From: Pectobacterium sp013449375
GTDB lineage: Bacteria > Pseudomonadota > Gammaproteobacteria > Enterobacterales > Enterobacteriaceae
Assembly (NCBI RefSeq): GCF_048593165.1
Contig: NZ_CP184271.1
Direction: 5' to 3' (one strand)
DNA length: 64,000 nt
In this document: positions 16,201 to 24,600 of the stretch, piece by piece
How positions within the stretch are numbered: position 1 is the stretch's first letter
Layout: each line of letters opens with the position of its first letter
Translations under genes and position numbers: made by a program
The notes under the pieces: generated by a model
What the model was told of the DNA's origin: nothing
The model's input: the letters and a program-made list of their open reading frames with translations, nothing else
The model's database searches: none

Positions 16201-18514
16201 GCACGCGCAATAAATGCCCGTGCTCGTCATAGGTATAGCGCACCAGTGTTTTTAACGGCTGGCGCTGCGGGGTGCAGAGCGTGAGTGTCGTGATGCGCTG
16301 GCGCTCCGACATTACATGAATCAAACGCCCGTCCGACAGTGCCACCCAACGCAGCTCACCCCACACCCACTCGAAAGTCACGCGATGGCCCGCCGCATTC
16401 TCAATCGACGTCAAACAAAGCTGGAGACCACGCGCATACTCAAACCGATAGCGTAGGCCCCCGACATGCTGGAGCACCAGTTGCCCCGCCTGCCGCGTCA
16501 ACCGCCATTCTGGGTTTGACGCGGCGCGACTGAACTCCCCCTCGTTGGGCAGGGCAAAGAAGGCCTGATTGAATTCGCCGTCCGTTAGCGTTGCTACCCC
16601 GTTATCGAGCATCAGGCTGATGTCCCAGTTAGTGCGCCAAAGCGTACCTAACAACCCCGAATAACGTTTCCCCGTCGAACGGTAGTCGCGTTGCAGTGAA
16701 AGCGGCAGCGGGCTACTGACCTGAAAATCGGTGCGCTGCTCCACCACAGCCCCCGTGGCCATATCGACGGGATCGCCGTTACGCTCACCCTTTTTAGAAT
16801 CGGCTCCCGTGCCGTCGTTCTGCTCCCGCGCCCTGTCCTGAGCCGCCGTATCCGGTTTAGTTTCATGCGTAGCACCGGGTGTTATAGGCTGCGTACCTTG
16901 AGGGAGGGCTATCGTGTCCTTATCGTCTTGCGGCGTACCGTTATCTTTGCGGGTGACGTCCTCAGGTTGTTGTGGTGGCTTTTGATCGCCGCTAGCTTCG
17001 CTTTGCGGTTTAGCGTGCTGCGGCGAGGTTTCCGATGACGTGGAATGAGATTGCTCAGAGGATGTATGAGAAGTCTGCGCCGCGTGTGTCGATCCGGTTG
17101 CATGACCTTGCCCCCCAGCCGCCCCCGTCTCAGAGATGCCGAGCTTGCCTTTGTTATGCCCGCCACCACGTCCGGCAAGAACCGCCATTGATGCCAGTAC
17201 CGTTGCCGCAATACCGCTCGATACGCCAGACTCTCCTGAAAGTGCCTTATCTTTAGCAACTTCATCATCCGAGCGATAATCGCCTGACTCACCCTTTTGC
17301 ACATCCATTGCCGACAGTCCAGTACTCCCTTTTGGCCGTGAACTCGCAATAATTTGCGTCATGATTTTAGGGATGAACGCCGCGAATTCGGCTTCAATTA
17401 AGCCCACTATGCTGTCAAACAATTCAAGTAATAAGCCAAGAACATTGACCAGCAACTGGAAGGTATCCGCCATCAGGGTAACAATCCAACTGCGCCCACC
17501 CGACAGGCCGTTCACCAGGAGATCCAGCGCCTCTTTTATTGTTTCCAGCAGCGCTTTCCCCTTGGCCGCATACTCCCTGATACTAGCGCGTATGCTCGTG
17601 AGCCAGTTGACAATATTACCGTTCCCCAATCCCCGAATAATCTGCGTGGCTTCCCGAATATTCTGCGCGTCGTCGCCTTTTCCGCCTTTCAGCTTGCGCA
17701 TGGCTTTGGTAATCGCATTACCGCTGACTTTCAGCGCATCCCCAACACCGGGAACAAACCCAATGACACACAACACCCCGTCAATCTGGTGCATCGTGTC
17801 CTTAAGCAAATCAGGGTTTTCATAGCTATTCCAGCACCACTGCCCAAGGAAATACACGTCCATGGCTTGCCCGACCACGGGAACGCACCCCAAAATGACC
17901 TCACAGAGCAGCAGCACGGCATCATCAATGCTGGCCGCCCTACTCGCTAACTCCGCCGACAGTTGATGCTGGATCCGGCGGATCTCTCTTTGGAGTTCGC
18001 CATCGCTGCCATAAAGTTGCCTTTCCAGTACCCAGAAGCGTTTTAATGCCGGTTTATATTCATCCGGTATCATGCTCTGCGGCATTCTCACTGACTGTTG
18101 GACCGCGCCATACTCCACCAGTCCTTGCTTGCTGAGCATGACGAACAGGGTAAAATATTCTCCAGCAAAACTGGCATAAGCAGGGTTAGACATCAAAACA
18201 GGGTTATTTTGTACCGTTTTTTTAGGATCGAACGTATCGCTGCCTTCCCCCATCAACAGCTCAAATGTGCCACACCCCATATCATGGATAAAAAACATTC
18301 CGTTATCGTCGGTTTTGCCCTCTATCTTGTGGTCTCGGCTATCGGTTAATTGAAAAGGGGCGTTCGGTATTGGGTCACCTGAATCGTAATGGTAATAAAC
18401 GAGTATTTCGCAACCACAGGTTGTACACCCTCCTGAAATTTTATTATCCGTGGTGAAATTACGCTTTGCGGCATCCCCGCTGACAGCTAACGCGCTGCTT
18501 TTATCCTGACTCAT
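13199..18514 (-). CDS. Rhs effector, full length, with unassigned C-terminal toxin
   Basis: 1771 residues. Residues 1-100 form a small beta domain beginning after KISGGCTTCGCEI. 180-400 is helical with hydrophobic stretches (LLLCEVILGCVPVVGQAMDV). 430-580 is a low-complexity Ser/Thr/Gln/Gly linker. DUF6531 begins at GDPVDMATGAV (580-590). The YD/RHS shell follows to the core end YLSADPIGLAGSIRPQGYV and WVDPLGL (1628). The last 143 residues are the variable toxin, with SFDGQIYASQGKKGD, SQVYVTRGSAG and WQVVTGGGKYSGATK. No PAAR domain is seen at the N terminus, so loading probably relies on VgrG, the PAAR protein and the adjacent DUF4123 adaptors. It is a T6SS antibacterial effector; the toxin activity is not recognised. 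Confidence 0.85.
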   Translation of the reverse strand: MSQDKSSALAVSGDAAKRNFTTDNKISGGCTTCGCEILVYYHYDSGDPIPNAPFQLTDSRDHKIEGKTDDNGMFFIHDMGCGTFELLMGEGSDTFDPKKTVQNNPVLMSNPAYASFAGEYFTLFVMLSKQGLVEYGAVQQSVRMPQSMIPDEYKPALKRFWVLERQLYGSDGELQREIRRIQHQLSAELASRAASIDDAVLLLCEVILGCVPVVGQAMDVYFLGQWCWNSYENPDLLKDTMHQIDGVLCVIGFVPGVGDALKVSGNAITKAMRKLKGGKGDDAQNIREATQIIRGLGNGNIVNWLTSIRASIREYAAKGKALLETIKEALDLLVNGLSGGRSWIVTLMADTFQLLVNVLGLLLELFDSIVGLIEAEFAAFIPKIMTQIIASSRPKGSTGLSAMDVQKGESGDYRSDDEVAKDKALSGESGVSSGIAATVLASMAVLAGRGGGHNKGKLGISETGAAGGQGHATGSTHAAQTSHTSSEQSHSTSSETSPQHAKPQSEASGDQKPPQQPEDVTRKDNGTPQDDKDTIALPQGTQPITPGATHETKPDTAAQDRAREQNDGTGADSKKGERNGDPVDMATGAVVEQRTDFQVSSPLPLSLQRDYRSTGKRYSGLLGTLWRTNWDISLMLDNGVATLTDGEFNQAFFALPNEGEFSRAASNPEWRLTRQAGQLVLQHVGGLRYRFEYARGLQLCLTSIENAAGHRVTFEWVWGELRWVALSDGRLIHVMSERQRITTLTLCTPQRQPLKTLVRYTYDEHGHLLRVRADEGRNFDYRYSPEGWLLRWSDLGSTWVEHDYDKQGRAIRDSTSEGYWPGHFDYDDETLTSHYHSGFGGVFSYVRDARNNILLKRTPDGGETRYEWVDNQLVAETDPLGGRTAYQRNDWGQVTDVTLPDGATHHYTYDDNGQLLAYTDPLGHAWRYQRNAAGQVVEVNDPEGREWLYRYDDTGLLSTVIGPDGALQRYHYNRRGLLSRLERDNAPPVAFRYDDLDRLTERHIGHDAGVQVRRWEYDGVRASPSKVVYEDGSETRFGYDVEGNLTVVTDALGQRYQFRYGAFDNLLEATDPLGATVRYHYNAEAEFAGVTNSQGRDWTYGFDSSGRLSEERHYDGRVYRYQYDVADRLVQRTAPDGSALHYEHDAAGRITRITACKADGETDGITELAYDMAGRLTKAASPDAVVEYSYNRAGQVTSETVNGEVVQSGYDAGGQRAVVDGILAPLQLAWQSGRLSSLGIGSHQPLQFSHTSAGEEQRRSNGSGFSLRHEWSPTGLLQRQALEGADGRVNDVLERRYQYDVLDRLTGISDSHWGEQAFRLNGAGQVTAERRDEGRRRQARLFGYDSEQNLCEVSQIAPGLGETLKVQDAVVQSVARYDAAGRVIERGHTQYRYDDCGRLVVKRETRAGFRPKETYFDWDVQDRLVRVSLPDGARWRYRYDAFGRRVSKVREGQLPSAQAVARVAYRWDGDQLIGQQQYYADGSAAREVQWVYEPGSFRPLAQVEAQGDSTQLHYIVTDLTGTARELCSEEGEVRWRGEQGLWGAHREERRPIPLRRYLGDAANEEVYCELRYQGQLFDAETGLYYNRHRYFDPETAQYLSADPIGLAGSIRPQGYVFNPLEWVDPLGLEKKGPHSDKVPLSRNSARKLLKSRGLNKQIQHDTVNSFDGQIYASQGKKGDVFTITEDTPGSASQVYVTRGSAGATAAERRANLALPPNNSASYEGKVMLTRDQVLLEGRVAPQPQWGADKVGGGWQVVTGGGKYSGATKLIP

Positions 18515-18534
18515 GAAATGACGTCCTTTTTATT

Positions 18535-19452
18535 TTATGCTTCGTCCAGGTGGTCAATGGCTGCCTGATACAGGCGATCCATACGGCTTTGCGTGCCAAT
18601 GTATTCCGGCTGTGCCAAAATATTTTTTGCCCAAGGTTGTTGAATAAACGTCGGCGACAGCTCCGTCGCTAATGCCAGCCAGCGCACAATATCGCAGTCA
18701 TTGTTAAAGCCGCAGTATCTCGCCTGTTCCGCCTGCTGATGGGTAAACGCTCGTAGTTCATCGTCAGACGCATGTTGCCAGTCAGCATGGTAAGTGCGCA
18801 GATGTTCCATATAGCGCGCCAGATTGTGATGCCCGTAAGGCACCATGATGGCTTGCCATTGTTCAGCACTCAGTTGGCGAGGCAGGATGTCAGGAATAGA
18901 GTGTGGTTCACGGGCGATGAGGTTTAAGGCGCGTACCGTACCGTCAGGCGAAATATCGCAGAAGCTGGCTATCGGGCCATAGAGCGCACAGGCTTCTTGA
19001 GCGGAGCTGGCGGATAGCAACTGATTCACCACCTGCCAATCCCCCACACGCAGGATAGCGTTTTCCCCAGAAGGTGACGCCACCAGATTCCATTGCCGTA
19101 GGTGCTTCGTCACCTCAAGCAACTGATCAAGCGGCGAATAGGCTTGCATAAACCACGCCAGCTGTAACCCCATACCCCAGCCCGGTTGGGTAACAATGTG
19201 CTCTTTCACCTGCGGCCAGTTAGCAACATTAAGCGGGATACAATAGGGAGATACCGAGGCATGAACGCGCCCTGTTTCCCCCCAGTACAAGCGGGTCTGC
19301 TCCAGGCTGCCGCCCCAACGCTCGGCCAGCCAAGGCACCGCATTATTCATCGATGCTTCGGCGATAACAAAGCAGCCCCCCTGAGCGATACGCGTTTGCC
19401 AGCCGGTATCATCTTCCAATATCAGTTCAAGAAAAGGTTGCAGTGCACTCAC
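18535..19452 (-). CDS. DUF4123 effector adaptor (T6SS), second of two
   Basis: 305 residues. The DUF4123 fold (residues ~10-140) shows FVIAEASMNNAVPWLAERWG, the region around RVHASVSPYCIPL and VTKHLRQW. A helical C-terminal lobe follows. Such proteins (TEC/Tap-1) load effectors onto the VgrG tip and are not secreted. It lies 20 nt upstream of rhs, so Rhs is its likely client, and its start overlaps the end of the first DUF4123 gene by 4 nt. Confidence 0.75.
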   Translation of the reverse strand: MSALQPFLELILEDDTGWQTRIAQGGCFVIAEASMNNAVPWLAERWGGSLEQTRLYWGETGRVHASVSPYCIPLNVANWPQVKEHIVTQPGWGMGLQLAWFMQAYSPLDQLLEVTKHLRQWNLVASPSGENAILRVGDWQVVNQLLSASSAQEACALYGPIASFCDISPDGTVRALNLIAREPHSIPDILPRQLSAEQWQAIMVPYGHHNLARYMEHLRTYHADWQHASDDELRAFTHQQAEQARYCGFNNDCDIVRWLALATELSPTFIQQPWAKNILAQPEYIGTQSRMDRLYQAAIDHLDEA

Positions 19453-20405
19453 AGCGTGACCTCCGTTATGTCAGGTAACTCTCCCCGCATCCAACCGGGG
19501 CGATGATAATTAAGCTGTACACTTTCAACACGTTCAGGCTCAGATTTAAAAATCCGAATACTGTCTGCCATTGAATAACGTTCAGTTAGATGAATAAAGA
19601 TCGGGTGAAAATAGAATTCACTACCAAGCACCCAGCGATGAGCAGACCAGGCTTCACATTCCGCTTCACTGGCTTTGGGGTAATAGTGCTTCGCTAAGGT
19701 AATACCGCTAATAAAGCGCGCTTTGACTATTTCAATATCTAGCGGGAAAACACACCGCGCACTGACAAAAAGAAACAATTCATTCGCGAGTCGATGTAAT
19801 CGATTGTCATTGGAAAGAAGATAATATTGGTAGTGCGTTAACGTAATGTGGTAAGGGTTATTCATTTCACCGCTATTTTCATGCTTAATTTCCTGCTGTG
19901 CGAACAGCCTATATTCCCCACGCTCACTCGTGACAATGGGTAAATATAGAGTGTCCAACGGACCGAGGAAATCAGTTTGAGCAGCACGATCCAACGTCAG
20001 CCACCACGCCGATAAAACCTCGGGCGCATAGCTACGAAACAGAGCCCTTGTACCATTAGGCCAGAGACAGGAAATGCGCTGCTGCCAAAAACCAGCCATC
20101 TGCTGCAATGTCAGGTCGCCATGCATTAGCATCACCCCACCATGCTGCTCCGGCTGTGTATCAGTCAGCCAATGCAGCAATGTTTCTCCTGGTTTGCCTT
20201 CTTCTATTTTCACCACTATTGGTGCCCAAACCTGCCAGCTTTCAGCGTCCTTCCCCAAATTCAGCCGTTGCCATATATTCGCCGCCGCAGGTTGAAAAGC
20301 TTGCCAATATTCAGGTAACTCGGGATAACTCAGCGGTGAAATAATTGCGTATAAGGGCATAGCAGACTGGCTGATTTCAAACAGGGTATAACCGTTTTCC
20401 ATCAT
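19449..20405 (-). CDS. DUF4123 effector adaptor (T6SS), first of two
   Basis: 318 residues from the first of two ATGs at 20405/20402, chosen because AGGC precedes it; the open frame runs to 20465. The DUF4123 pattern is clear: YTLFEISQSAMPLYAIISPL, then WAPIVVKIEE, GETLLHW, and FRSYAPEVLSAWWLTLDRA. It overlaps the next DUF4123 gene (ATGA), so the two are co-translated. Two adaptors in tandem may form a heteromeric loader or serve two effectors, Rhs and the upstream PAAR-lipase (inference). Confidence 0.75.
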   Translation of the reverse strand: MMENGYTLFEISQSAMPLYAIISPLSYPELPEYWQAFQPAAANIWQRLNLGKDAESWQVWAPIVVKIEEGKPGETLLHWLTDTQPEQHGGVMLMHGDLTLQQMAGFWQQRISCLWPNGTRALFRSYAPEVLSAWWLTLDRAAQTDFLGPLDTLYLPIVTSERGEYRLFAQQEIKHENSGEMNNPYHITLTHYQYYLLSNDNRLHRLANELFLFVSARCVFPLDIEIVKARFISGITLAKHYYPKASEAECEAWSAHRWVLGSEFYFHPIFIHLTERYSMADSIRIFKSEPERVESVQLNYHRPGWMRGELPDITEVTL

Positions 20406-20472
20406 CACTATTTGCCTGTAAATAAATGAGATAATTTTAATACAATGGTTTTTATTAAAAGTCACAATAGCA

Positions 20473-20499
20473 CCCTGATAATCATGCAGATTATCAGGG
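20473..20499. repeat. Perfect 10-bp inverted repeat between operon genes
   Basis: CCCTGATAAT-CATGCAG-ATTATCAGGG lies between the DUF4123 gene and the ankyrin gene. No T-run follows on the minus strand, so it is a poor terminator; it may limit read-through or stabilise mRNA. Confidence 0.45.
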
Positions 20500-20562
20500 C
20501 GGAAAAATCAGCTTATTTTTATGACACGACATGAATAATAAAATTGATAAATCGAAAAGCAA

Positions 20563-21342
20563 TTACAGCGGCAATCCTTTTTCCCAACGTTCCCGCACTT
20601 CAGCAGGAGACAACGGTGGAAATTTAACGCCGCGATCCAGCAACACCTGTTTTACCTTTAGTGCCCAAGGGTAGTGAGGCGATTTAGGAGACATAATGGA
20701 TAAGCTGTCGTGTACACGCCACGCCAAGCTACTGCCCGTTGAAGAATAGATATCGAAATTTGCCCCCTGCTCAATCAGCCAATAAACAATTTCGTATTCA
20801 TTTACGTAGGCGGCATAAAGCGCACTATTTCTTTTATTTTGATCTTCTACATTCAGATCAGCCCCTTTCTCAACGAGTAGCTTAATATCAGCCCATCGTT
20901 GCTCATTAATGGCGCTAAATAGTGCAGGCTGACCACGACGGCCAATTGCATTCGGATCTCCACCTGTGTCCAGAATAATGCGCAGCCAGTCTGGATCTTT
21001 GGCTCCCGCCACGGAATTTACGGCGCTATCGCCAAATCCATCTTTATAGTTCGGATCGACACCCAGTTTAAGCGCCAGCGTGACGGCCTTTTTATCCTTG
21101 GTCTCATAAATCAGCCATAGCAGCGGCGTGACGCCTTCTTTTCCCTGAATATTCAGGTTAACGCCCTGTGACAACTGATGACGCGCTGCTGATTCGTCAC
21201 CTTTTTGAATACTTTCCAGTACCGCCACTACGGACGGTTCAAAAAGCTCACTCGCCCGCATACTGTGTCCTCCTGCCTGACAAGCGGTTAATAATCCCAG
21301 AATAACGACACCTACCCATTTTATCCGTGCCAACCATTGCAT
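20563..21342 (-). CDS. Ankyrin-repeat lipoprotein, probable immunity protein for the lipase effector
   Basis: 259 residues. The N terminus is a lipoprotein signal with lipobox LLTAC (Cys20). From about residue 40 it carries ankyrin repeats: VNLNIQGKEGVTPLLWLIYE, GVDPNYKDGFGDSAVN, GGDPNAIGRRGQPALFSAIN, GADLNVEDQNKRNSALYAAY, GANFDIYSSTGSS. The ATG shares one base with the stop of the PAAR-lipase gene (TAATG). Lipoprotein location in the periplasm plus coupling to a lipase gene is the standard layout for immunity against a T6SS phospholipase that attacks membranes. The partner assignment is inference. Confidence 0.75.
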   Translation of the reverse strand: MQWLARIKWVGVVILGLLTACQAGGHSMRASELFEPSVVAVLESIQKGDESAARHQLSQGVNLNIQGKEGVTPLLWLIYETKDKKAVTLALKLGVDPNYKDGFGDSAVNSVAGAKDPDWLRIILDTGGDPNAIGRRGQPALFSAINEQRWADIKLLVEKGADLNVEDQNKRNSALYAAYVNEYEIVYWLIEQGANFDIYSSTGSSLAWRVHDSLSIMSPKSPHYPWALKVKQVLLDRGVKFPPLSPAEVRERWEKGLPL

Positions 21343-22715
21343 TATATTCCCCTGAATGTATTGGTTATCTTCCCGATATCTTCCTTTTTCTGGCTTTCAA
21401 TGCCCGCAATCACCTGATCCATACCATGACGCGCAATCGGTGAACCGCCAACAGCGGGAAGCGCCATCATATCACCGCTTGCTTTCGGCAGGCCCCCCTC
21501 CAGTAATTTTGCAACACCGATGACTCCCCCAAGCACTGCGCCGGCAGTTCCACCAATCAATGCGCCCGCGCCAGACAATAAACCTGGAATCAAAGCCTTA
21601 CCGTAGGTTTGTGCCATGGTTAATATCTCTCCATCGACCGCTTGTGTTTTAATCAACGATGCTGTTTCTGCCAATGTCGCACCACCACCTCGCACAACAG
21701 TATTCTCATGTAATCCTGCTGCATTGAATGTATAGCCAGGAAGCTTTGTCGCACTGACCGCAGCAGAGGCTAACCCGCCCCCCAGAGAATGACCAACGAT
21801 GACAGGTGGTGGATTTGGCATCAGATCTTTGACTTGAGTCGCGAGATCCATGGCTTGTTTATACTGCGCTGATTCAAATCCCATACCCTGAGTGGCGTTA
21901 GTCAACCAGTCTTTAACACCTGTCACCGCATTATTGGTGCCTCGGTAGGTCAACATCGTTTCGCCATTAATGGCTGACTTAAATAACGCAGAACCAAATC
22001 CAGTCTTGAGATCCGTAAAATCATTGTCAGTCAAGCCAGGAAGCTTGCTGGATTCTAATAATTCCAGCCCAACCGGAGCCTTAGGCAGTTTATCCAACAC
22101 ACCTCGCCGAAATTCATCGACCGAATACACATACTGGGCGGCCTCGGCGCGCAAGATGCTGTCGTTGTTAAACGCCAGTCGCTTTGCCGCATCGGCTAAT
22201 CCCGGCAGAGATGCCGCTTCGGTCGACAACTTGGCGCGCGCCAGATAGCGATCTTTACGCTGAGCAACAGAGAGCAAGTCATCAAGAATGGGCAGCTCGG
22301 CAACGGGCGCCCATTCCATTAACGTCGGCAGCAGCATCGGCGTCAATGCCAACAGAGGTGCACGACTTTTGGCCGACTGTTCGGCACAGGATTTCACTGG
22401 GGACTGATAGGGCGAATCACCAATAATGACATTCCCACTGCCTGCGGCGACCGAGCCGCCACAGCCGATCGCATCACCGATACGCGCCGCCAGCTTGCCA
22501 TTGATGATGACCGTGCCGGATCCCGCAGATATCGCGCGATTGTGTACGCCGTGGGGCATATTCGGGCAGGGGCAAGCGTGGAGTAAGACCGCATCGCCCT
22601 TACGGGCCGCCGGTTTGCCATTAATGATGACATCACCGCTGCCTTCAATAATCGGGGTGGCAGGGAAACAGCCGTGCCCCGCACAGCTGTCCCCTAAACG
22701 TGCTGCTCCTGGCAT
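21342..22715 (-). CDS. PAAR-domain lipase effector (T6SS)
   Basis: 457 residues. Residues 1-105 are a PAAR tip domain (AARLGDSCAGHGCFPATPII, GSGDVIINGKPAARKGD, GSGTVIINGKLAARIGD). The C-terminal half is a class-3-lipase-like alpha/beta hydrolase with nucleophile S310 in VIVGHSLGGG and upstream TYRGTNN (oxyanion region). Near residues 365-400 a Gly/Ala-rich hydrophobic hairpin (LLSGAGALIGGTAGAVLGGV) may insert in membrane. PAAR proteins sharpen the VgrG spike, so the enzyme is delivered as part of the tip and probably hydrolyses phospholipids. It lies 9 nt after the vgrG remnant and is followed by the ankyrin lipoprotein. Confidence 0.85.
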   Translation of the reverse strand: MPGAARLGDSCAGHGCFPATPIIEGSGDVIINGKPAARKGDAVLLHACPCPNMPHGVHNRAISAGSGTVIINGKLAARIGDAIGCGGSVAAGSGNVIIGDSPYQSPVKSCAEQSAKSRAPLLALTPMLLPTLMEWAPVAELPILDDLLSVAQRKDRYLARAKLSTEAASLPGLADAAKRLAFNNDSILRAEAAQYVYSVDEFRRGVLDKLPKAPVGLELLESSKLPGLTDNDFTDLKTGFGSALFKSAINGETMLTYRGTNNAVTGVKDWLTNATQGMGFESAQYKQAMDLATQVKDLMPNPPPVIVGHSLGGGLASAAVSATKLPGYTFNAAGLHENTVVRGGGATLAETASLIKTQAVDGEILTMAQTYGKALIPGLLSGAGALIGGTAGAVLGGVIGVAKLLEGGLPKASGDMMALPAVGGSPIARHGMDQVIAGIESQKKEDIGKITNTFRGI

Positions 22716-22724
22716 CGTTCCTCC

Positions 22725-23732
22725 TTAACGTCTGTCTGGCGCATCGGGCAGCGTAGGCTTCGTCGGATCTTCTGGCGTAATCGATACCGGCGCTGTCCCT
22801 ACGCCAGCCGCTCCGCCATCGTTGATCTTCACTATCGTCCCAGAAATCGTCACACCCGCGCTATCAATCTTGATAAAACCACCCGGCGCTTTAATCGTCA
22901 GCGCCTGACCCGCTTCCAGTACAATATCCGCCGCTTTCAGATAGCTGTCCGTATTCACCAGAACACGCTGGTGCGCACCAATTAGCGTCTCTTCAGAGCC
23001 GGACATCGTCGTCTGGCGGCTTCCTTCGATACGGGTAATCTCCCCGCCGCCGATGAAACGCTTGAACGAAGCACCAATCTTCTGAATGAAACTCCGGCCA
23101 ATCTCCTGATGATGATCCTGACCGATATTCTCAAAGTCATCTTTTCCTACCGTTCGGTGACGATGGCGAGTGACTCGCTGAAACTGATCTTGATCCACGC
23201 TAAGGTGCTGATCACGCCCCACGCTCTGTCGATGGATATTGTTGATCACGCCATCCATGTCTTTCTGTGCATGGTAGTAAATCTGTTCACGCGTCGCTTC
23301 ATCCTCAAAGCGCAGCTCGTTGAAACCACTGCCTTTATGGGTATCGGTACGCAGCGTGGTGCGCGTCTTATGTGCCGGTAAAATATACGGCGTTGGATTA
23401 GTAGCGTGAAAAGTACGCCCGGTGACAATCGGTTGATCCGGATCGCCTTCAAGAAAGCTGACGATCACTTCATGGCCGATGCGCGGGATGGCGATCATCC
23501 CGTACTGGCCGCCCGCCCAGCCCTGGCTGACGCGTACCCAGCAGGAACTCTGGTCGTTGCTCACGCCGTAGCGATCCCACGGGAATTGCAGTTTCACCCG
23601 ACCATACTGGTCACAGTAAATCTCTTCCCCCGCCGGCCCGACAACGGTGGCGATTTGCGGGCCGTCCACCATCGGTTTGTACGGCATCGCGGCGCGCCAC
23701 GTTGTCGTCCCTTTCACCACCGCAAAGCTGTT
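22725..23732 (-). pseudogene. vgrG: VgrG, 5'-truncated, fused to 23S rRNA sequence
   Basis: The remaining ~336 codons carry the VgrG C-terminal part: GPAGEEIYCDQYGRVKLQFP and SCWVRVSQGWAGGQYGMIAI with IPRIGHEVIVSFLEGDPDQP (gp5 OB-fold), then a beta-helix spike to the end. The N-terminal gp27/gp44-like half (roughly 300-400 residues) is absent: at about 23733 the sequence changes to the antisense of the 23S rRNA 3' end, and the frame stays open to 23975 only by chance. Without the hub domain it cannot trimerise with Hcp and the baseplate. The promoter is also lost, which may silence the genes behind it. Confidence 0.8.
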
Positions 23733-23798
23733 GCTGGGTGTGTAAGCGTAGCGATACGTTGAGCTAACCAGTACTAATGACCCGAGAGGCTTAACCTT
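23733..23798 (+). rRNA. 3'-terminal fragment of 23S rRNA
   Basis: GCTGGGTGTGTAAGCGTAGC through TACTAATGACCCGAGAGGCTTAACCTT (in pieces) matches the last ~66 nt of enterobacterial 23S rRNA, ending at the mature 3' end. Everything 5' (rest of 23S, spacer tRNAs, 16S, promoters) is missing and replaced by vgrG. The exact break lies in 23730-23740, where both sequences could share GCTG. Confidence 0.85.
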
Positions 23799-23935
23799 AC
23801 AACACCGAAGGTGTTTTGGTGTGATGAAGAGACTCAGAGATTTTAATATTTTAGCTTGTTCAGAGATTGGTTCTGATGGTTGTAGATAAACAAACGAAAG
23901 TGAGTGAAGTACAACGGTTGGAATGAAACAGAATT

Positions 23936-24055
23936 TGCCTGGCGGCGATAGCGCGGTGGTCCCACCTGACCCCATGCCGAACTCAGAAGTGAAACGCCGT
24001 AGCGCCGATGGTAGTGTGGGGCTTCCCCATGTGAGAGTAGGGAACTGCCAGGCAT
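23936..24055 (+). rRNA. rrf: 5S ribosomal RNA, first copy
   Basis: 120 nt from TGCCTGGCGGCGATAGCGCG to GGAACTGCCAGGCAT, complementary ends, near identical to E. coli 5S. It follows the 23S fragment after a 137-nt spacer and belongs to a rrnD-like tail. The usual rrn promoters are absent here, so expression needs read-through from elsewhere. Confidence 0.95.
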
Positions 24056-24071
24056 CAAATTACACAGGTGC

Positions 24072-24147
24072 GCTGATATGGCTCAGTTGGTAGAGCGCAC
24101 CCTTGGTAAGGGTGAGGTCCCCAGTTCGACTCTGGGTATCAGCACCA
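24072..24147 (+). tRNA. thrV: tRNA-Thr (GGT anticodon)
   Basis: 76 nt with a 7-bp acceptor stem (GCTGATA/TATCAGC), D-loop GCTCAGTTGG, anticodon loop TTGGTAA (anticodon GGT), T-loop GTTCGAC and encoded CCA. Placement between two 5S genes is the E. coli rrnD arrangement (rrfD-thrV-rrfF). Confidence 0.95.
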
Positions 24148-24182
24148 GTTATTTGGGTTAATGTTCGGCTTAAAAAAGAATT

Positions 24183-24302
24183 TACCTGGCGGCGATAGCG
24201 CGGTGGTCCCACCTGACCCCATGCCGAACTCAGAAGTGAAACGCCGTAGCGCCGATGGTAGTGTGGGGCTTCCCCATGTGAGAGTAGGGAACTGCCAGGT
24301 TT
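24183..24302 (+). rRNA. rrf: 5S ribosomal RNA, second copy
   Basis: 120 nt, nearly identical to the first copy; the ends are TACCTGGCGG and CTGCCAGGTT, so the terminal bases differ slightly from copy 1. Equivalent to E. coli rrfF, distal to tRNA-Thr. Confidence 0.93.
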
Positions 24303-24310
24303 CAATTAAG

Positions 24311-24344
24311 ACAAAAGGCCATCCTATTAAGGATGGCCTTTTGT
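24311..24344 (+). terminator. rRNA operon terminator
   Basis: ACAAAAGGCCATCC-TATTAA-GGATGGCCTTTTGT: 14-bp perfect stem with T-run, right after the second 5S gene. Confidence 0.92.
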
Positions 24345-24600
24345 TTATTTCTATTTCAGTATATTAGCCCTTTCCTTTTACTTGAATAGACTCGCTTATC
24401 TTCTTATTAACCACCTCATAATAATGTCCTGTTTGTGCTGTTTTATTTATCTGTGTTTCAGTTAAGGGTAATAAAAGCACTGTTTGCGTTGTTACATTAA
24501 TAAATTATTACAATCAGGAACTTTTTGCCTCAGGGTTTAAGTGCTGCTTTACTATAGCGGGCATCGTTTTATGCTCGGAAAAACAGGAGAGTAAAATAGG

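Noticed and set aside
13790..18349. Many plus-strand ORFs opposite rhs
   Set aside because: Shadows of the repetitive Rhs coding sequence.
23733..23975. N-terminal ~80 residues of the vgrG open frame
   Set aside because: They come from antisense 23S rRNA and spacer sequence, not from vgrG.
23843..24305. Minus-strand ORFs over the 5S genes and tRNA
   Set aside because: Antisense to rRNA and tRNA; a known annotation artefact.
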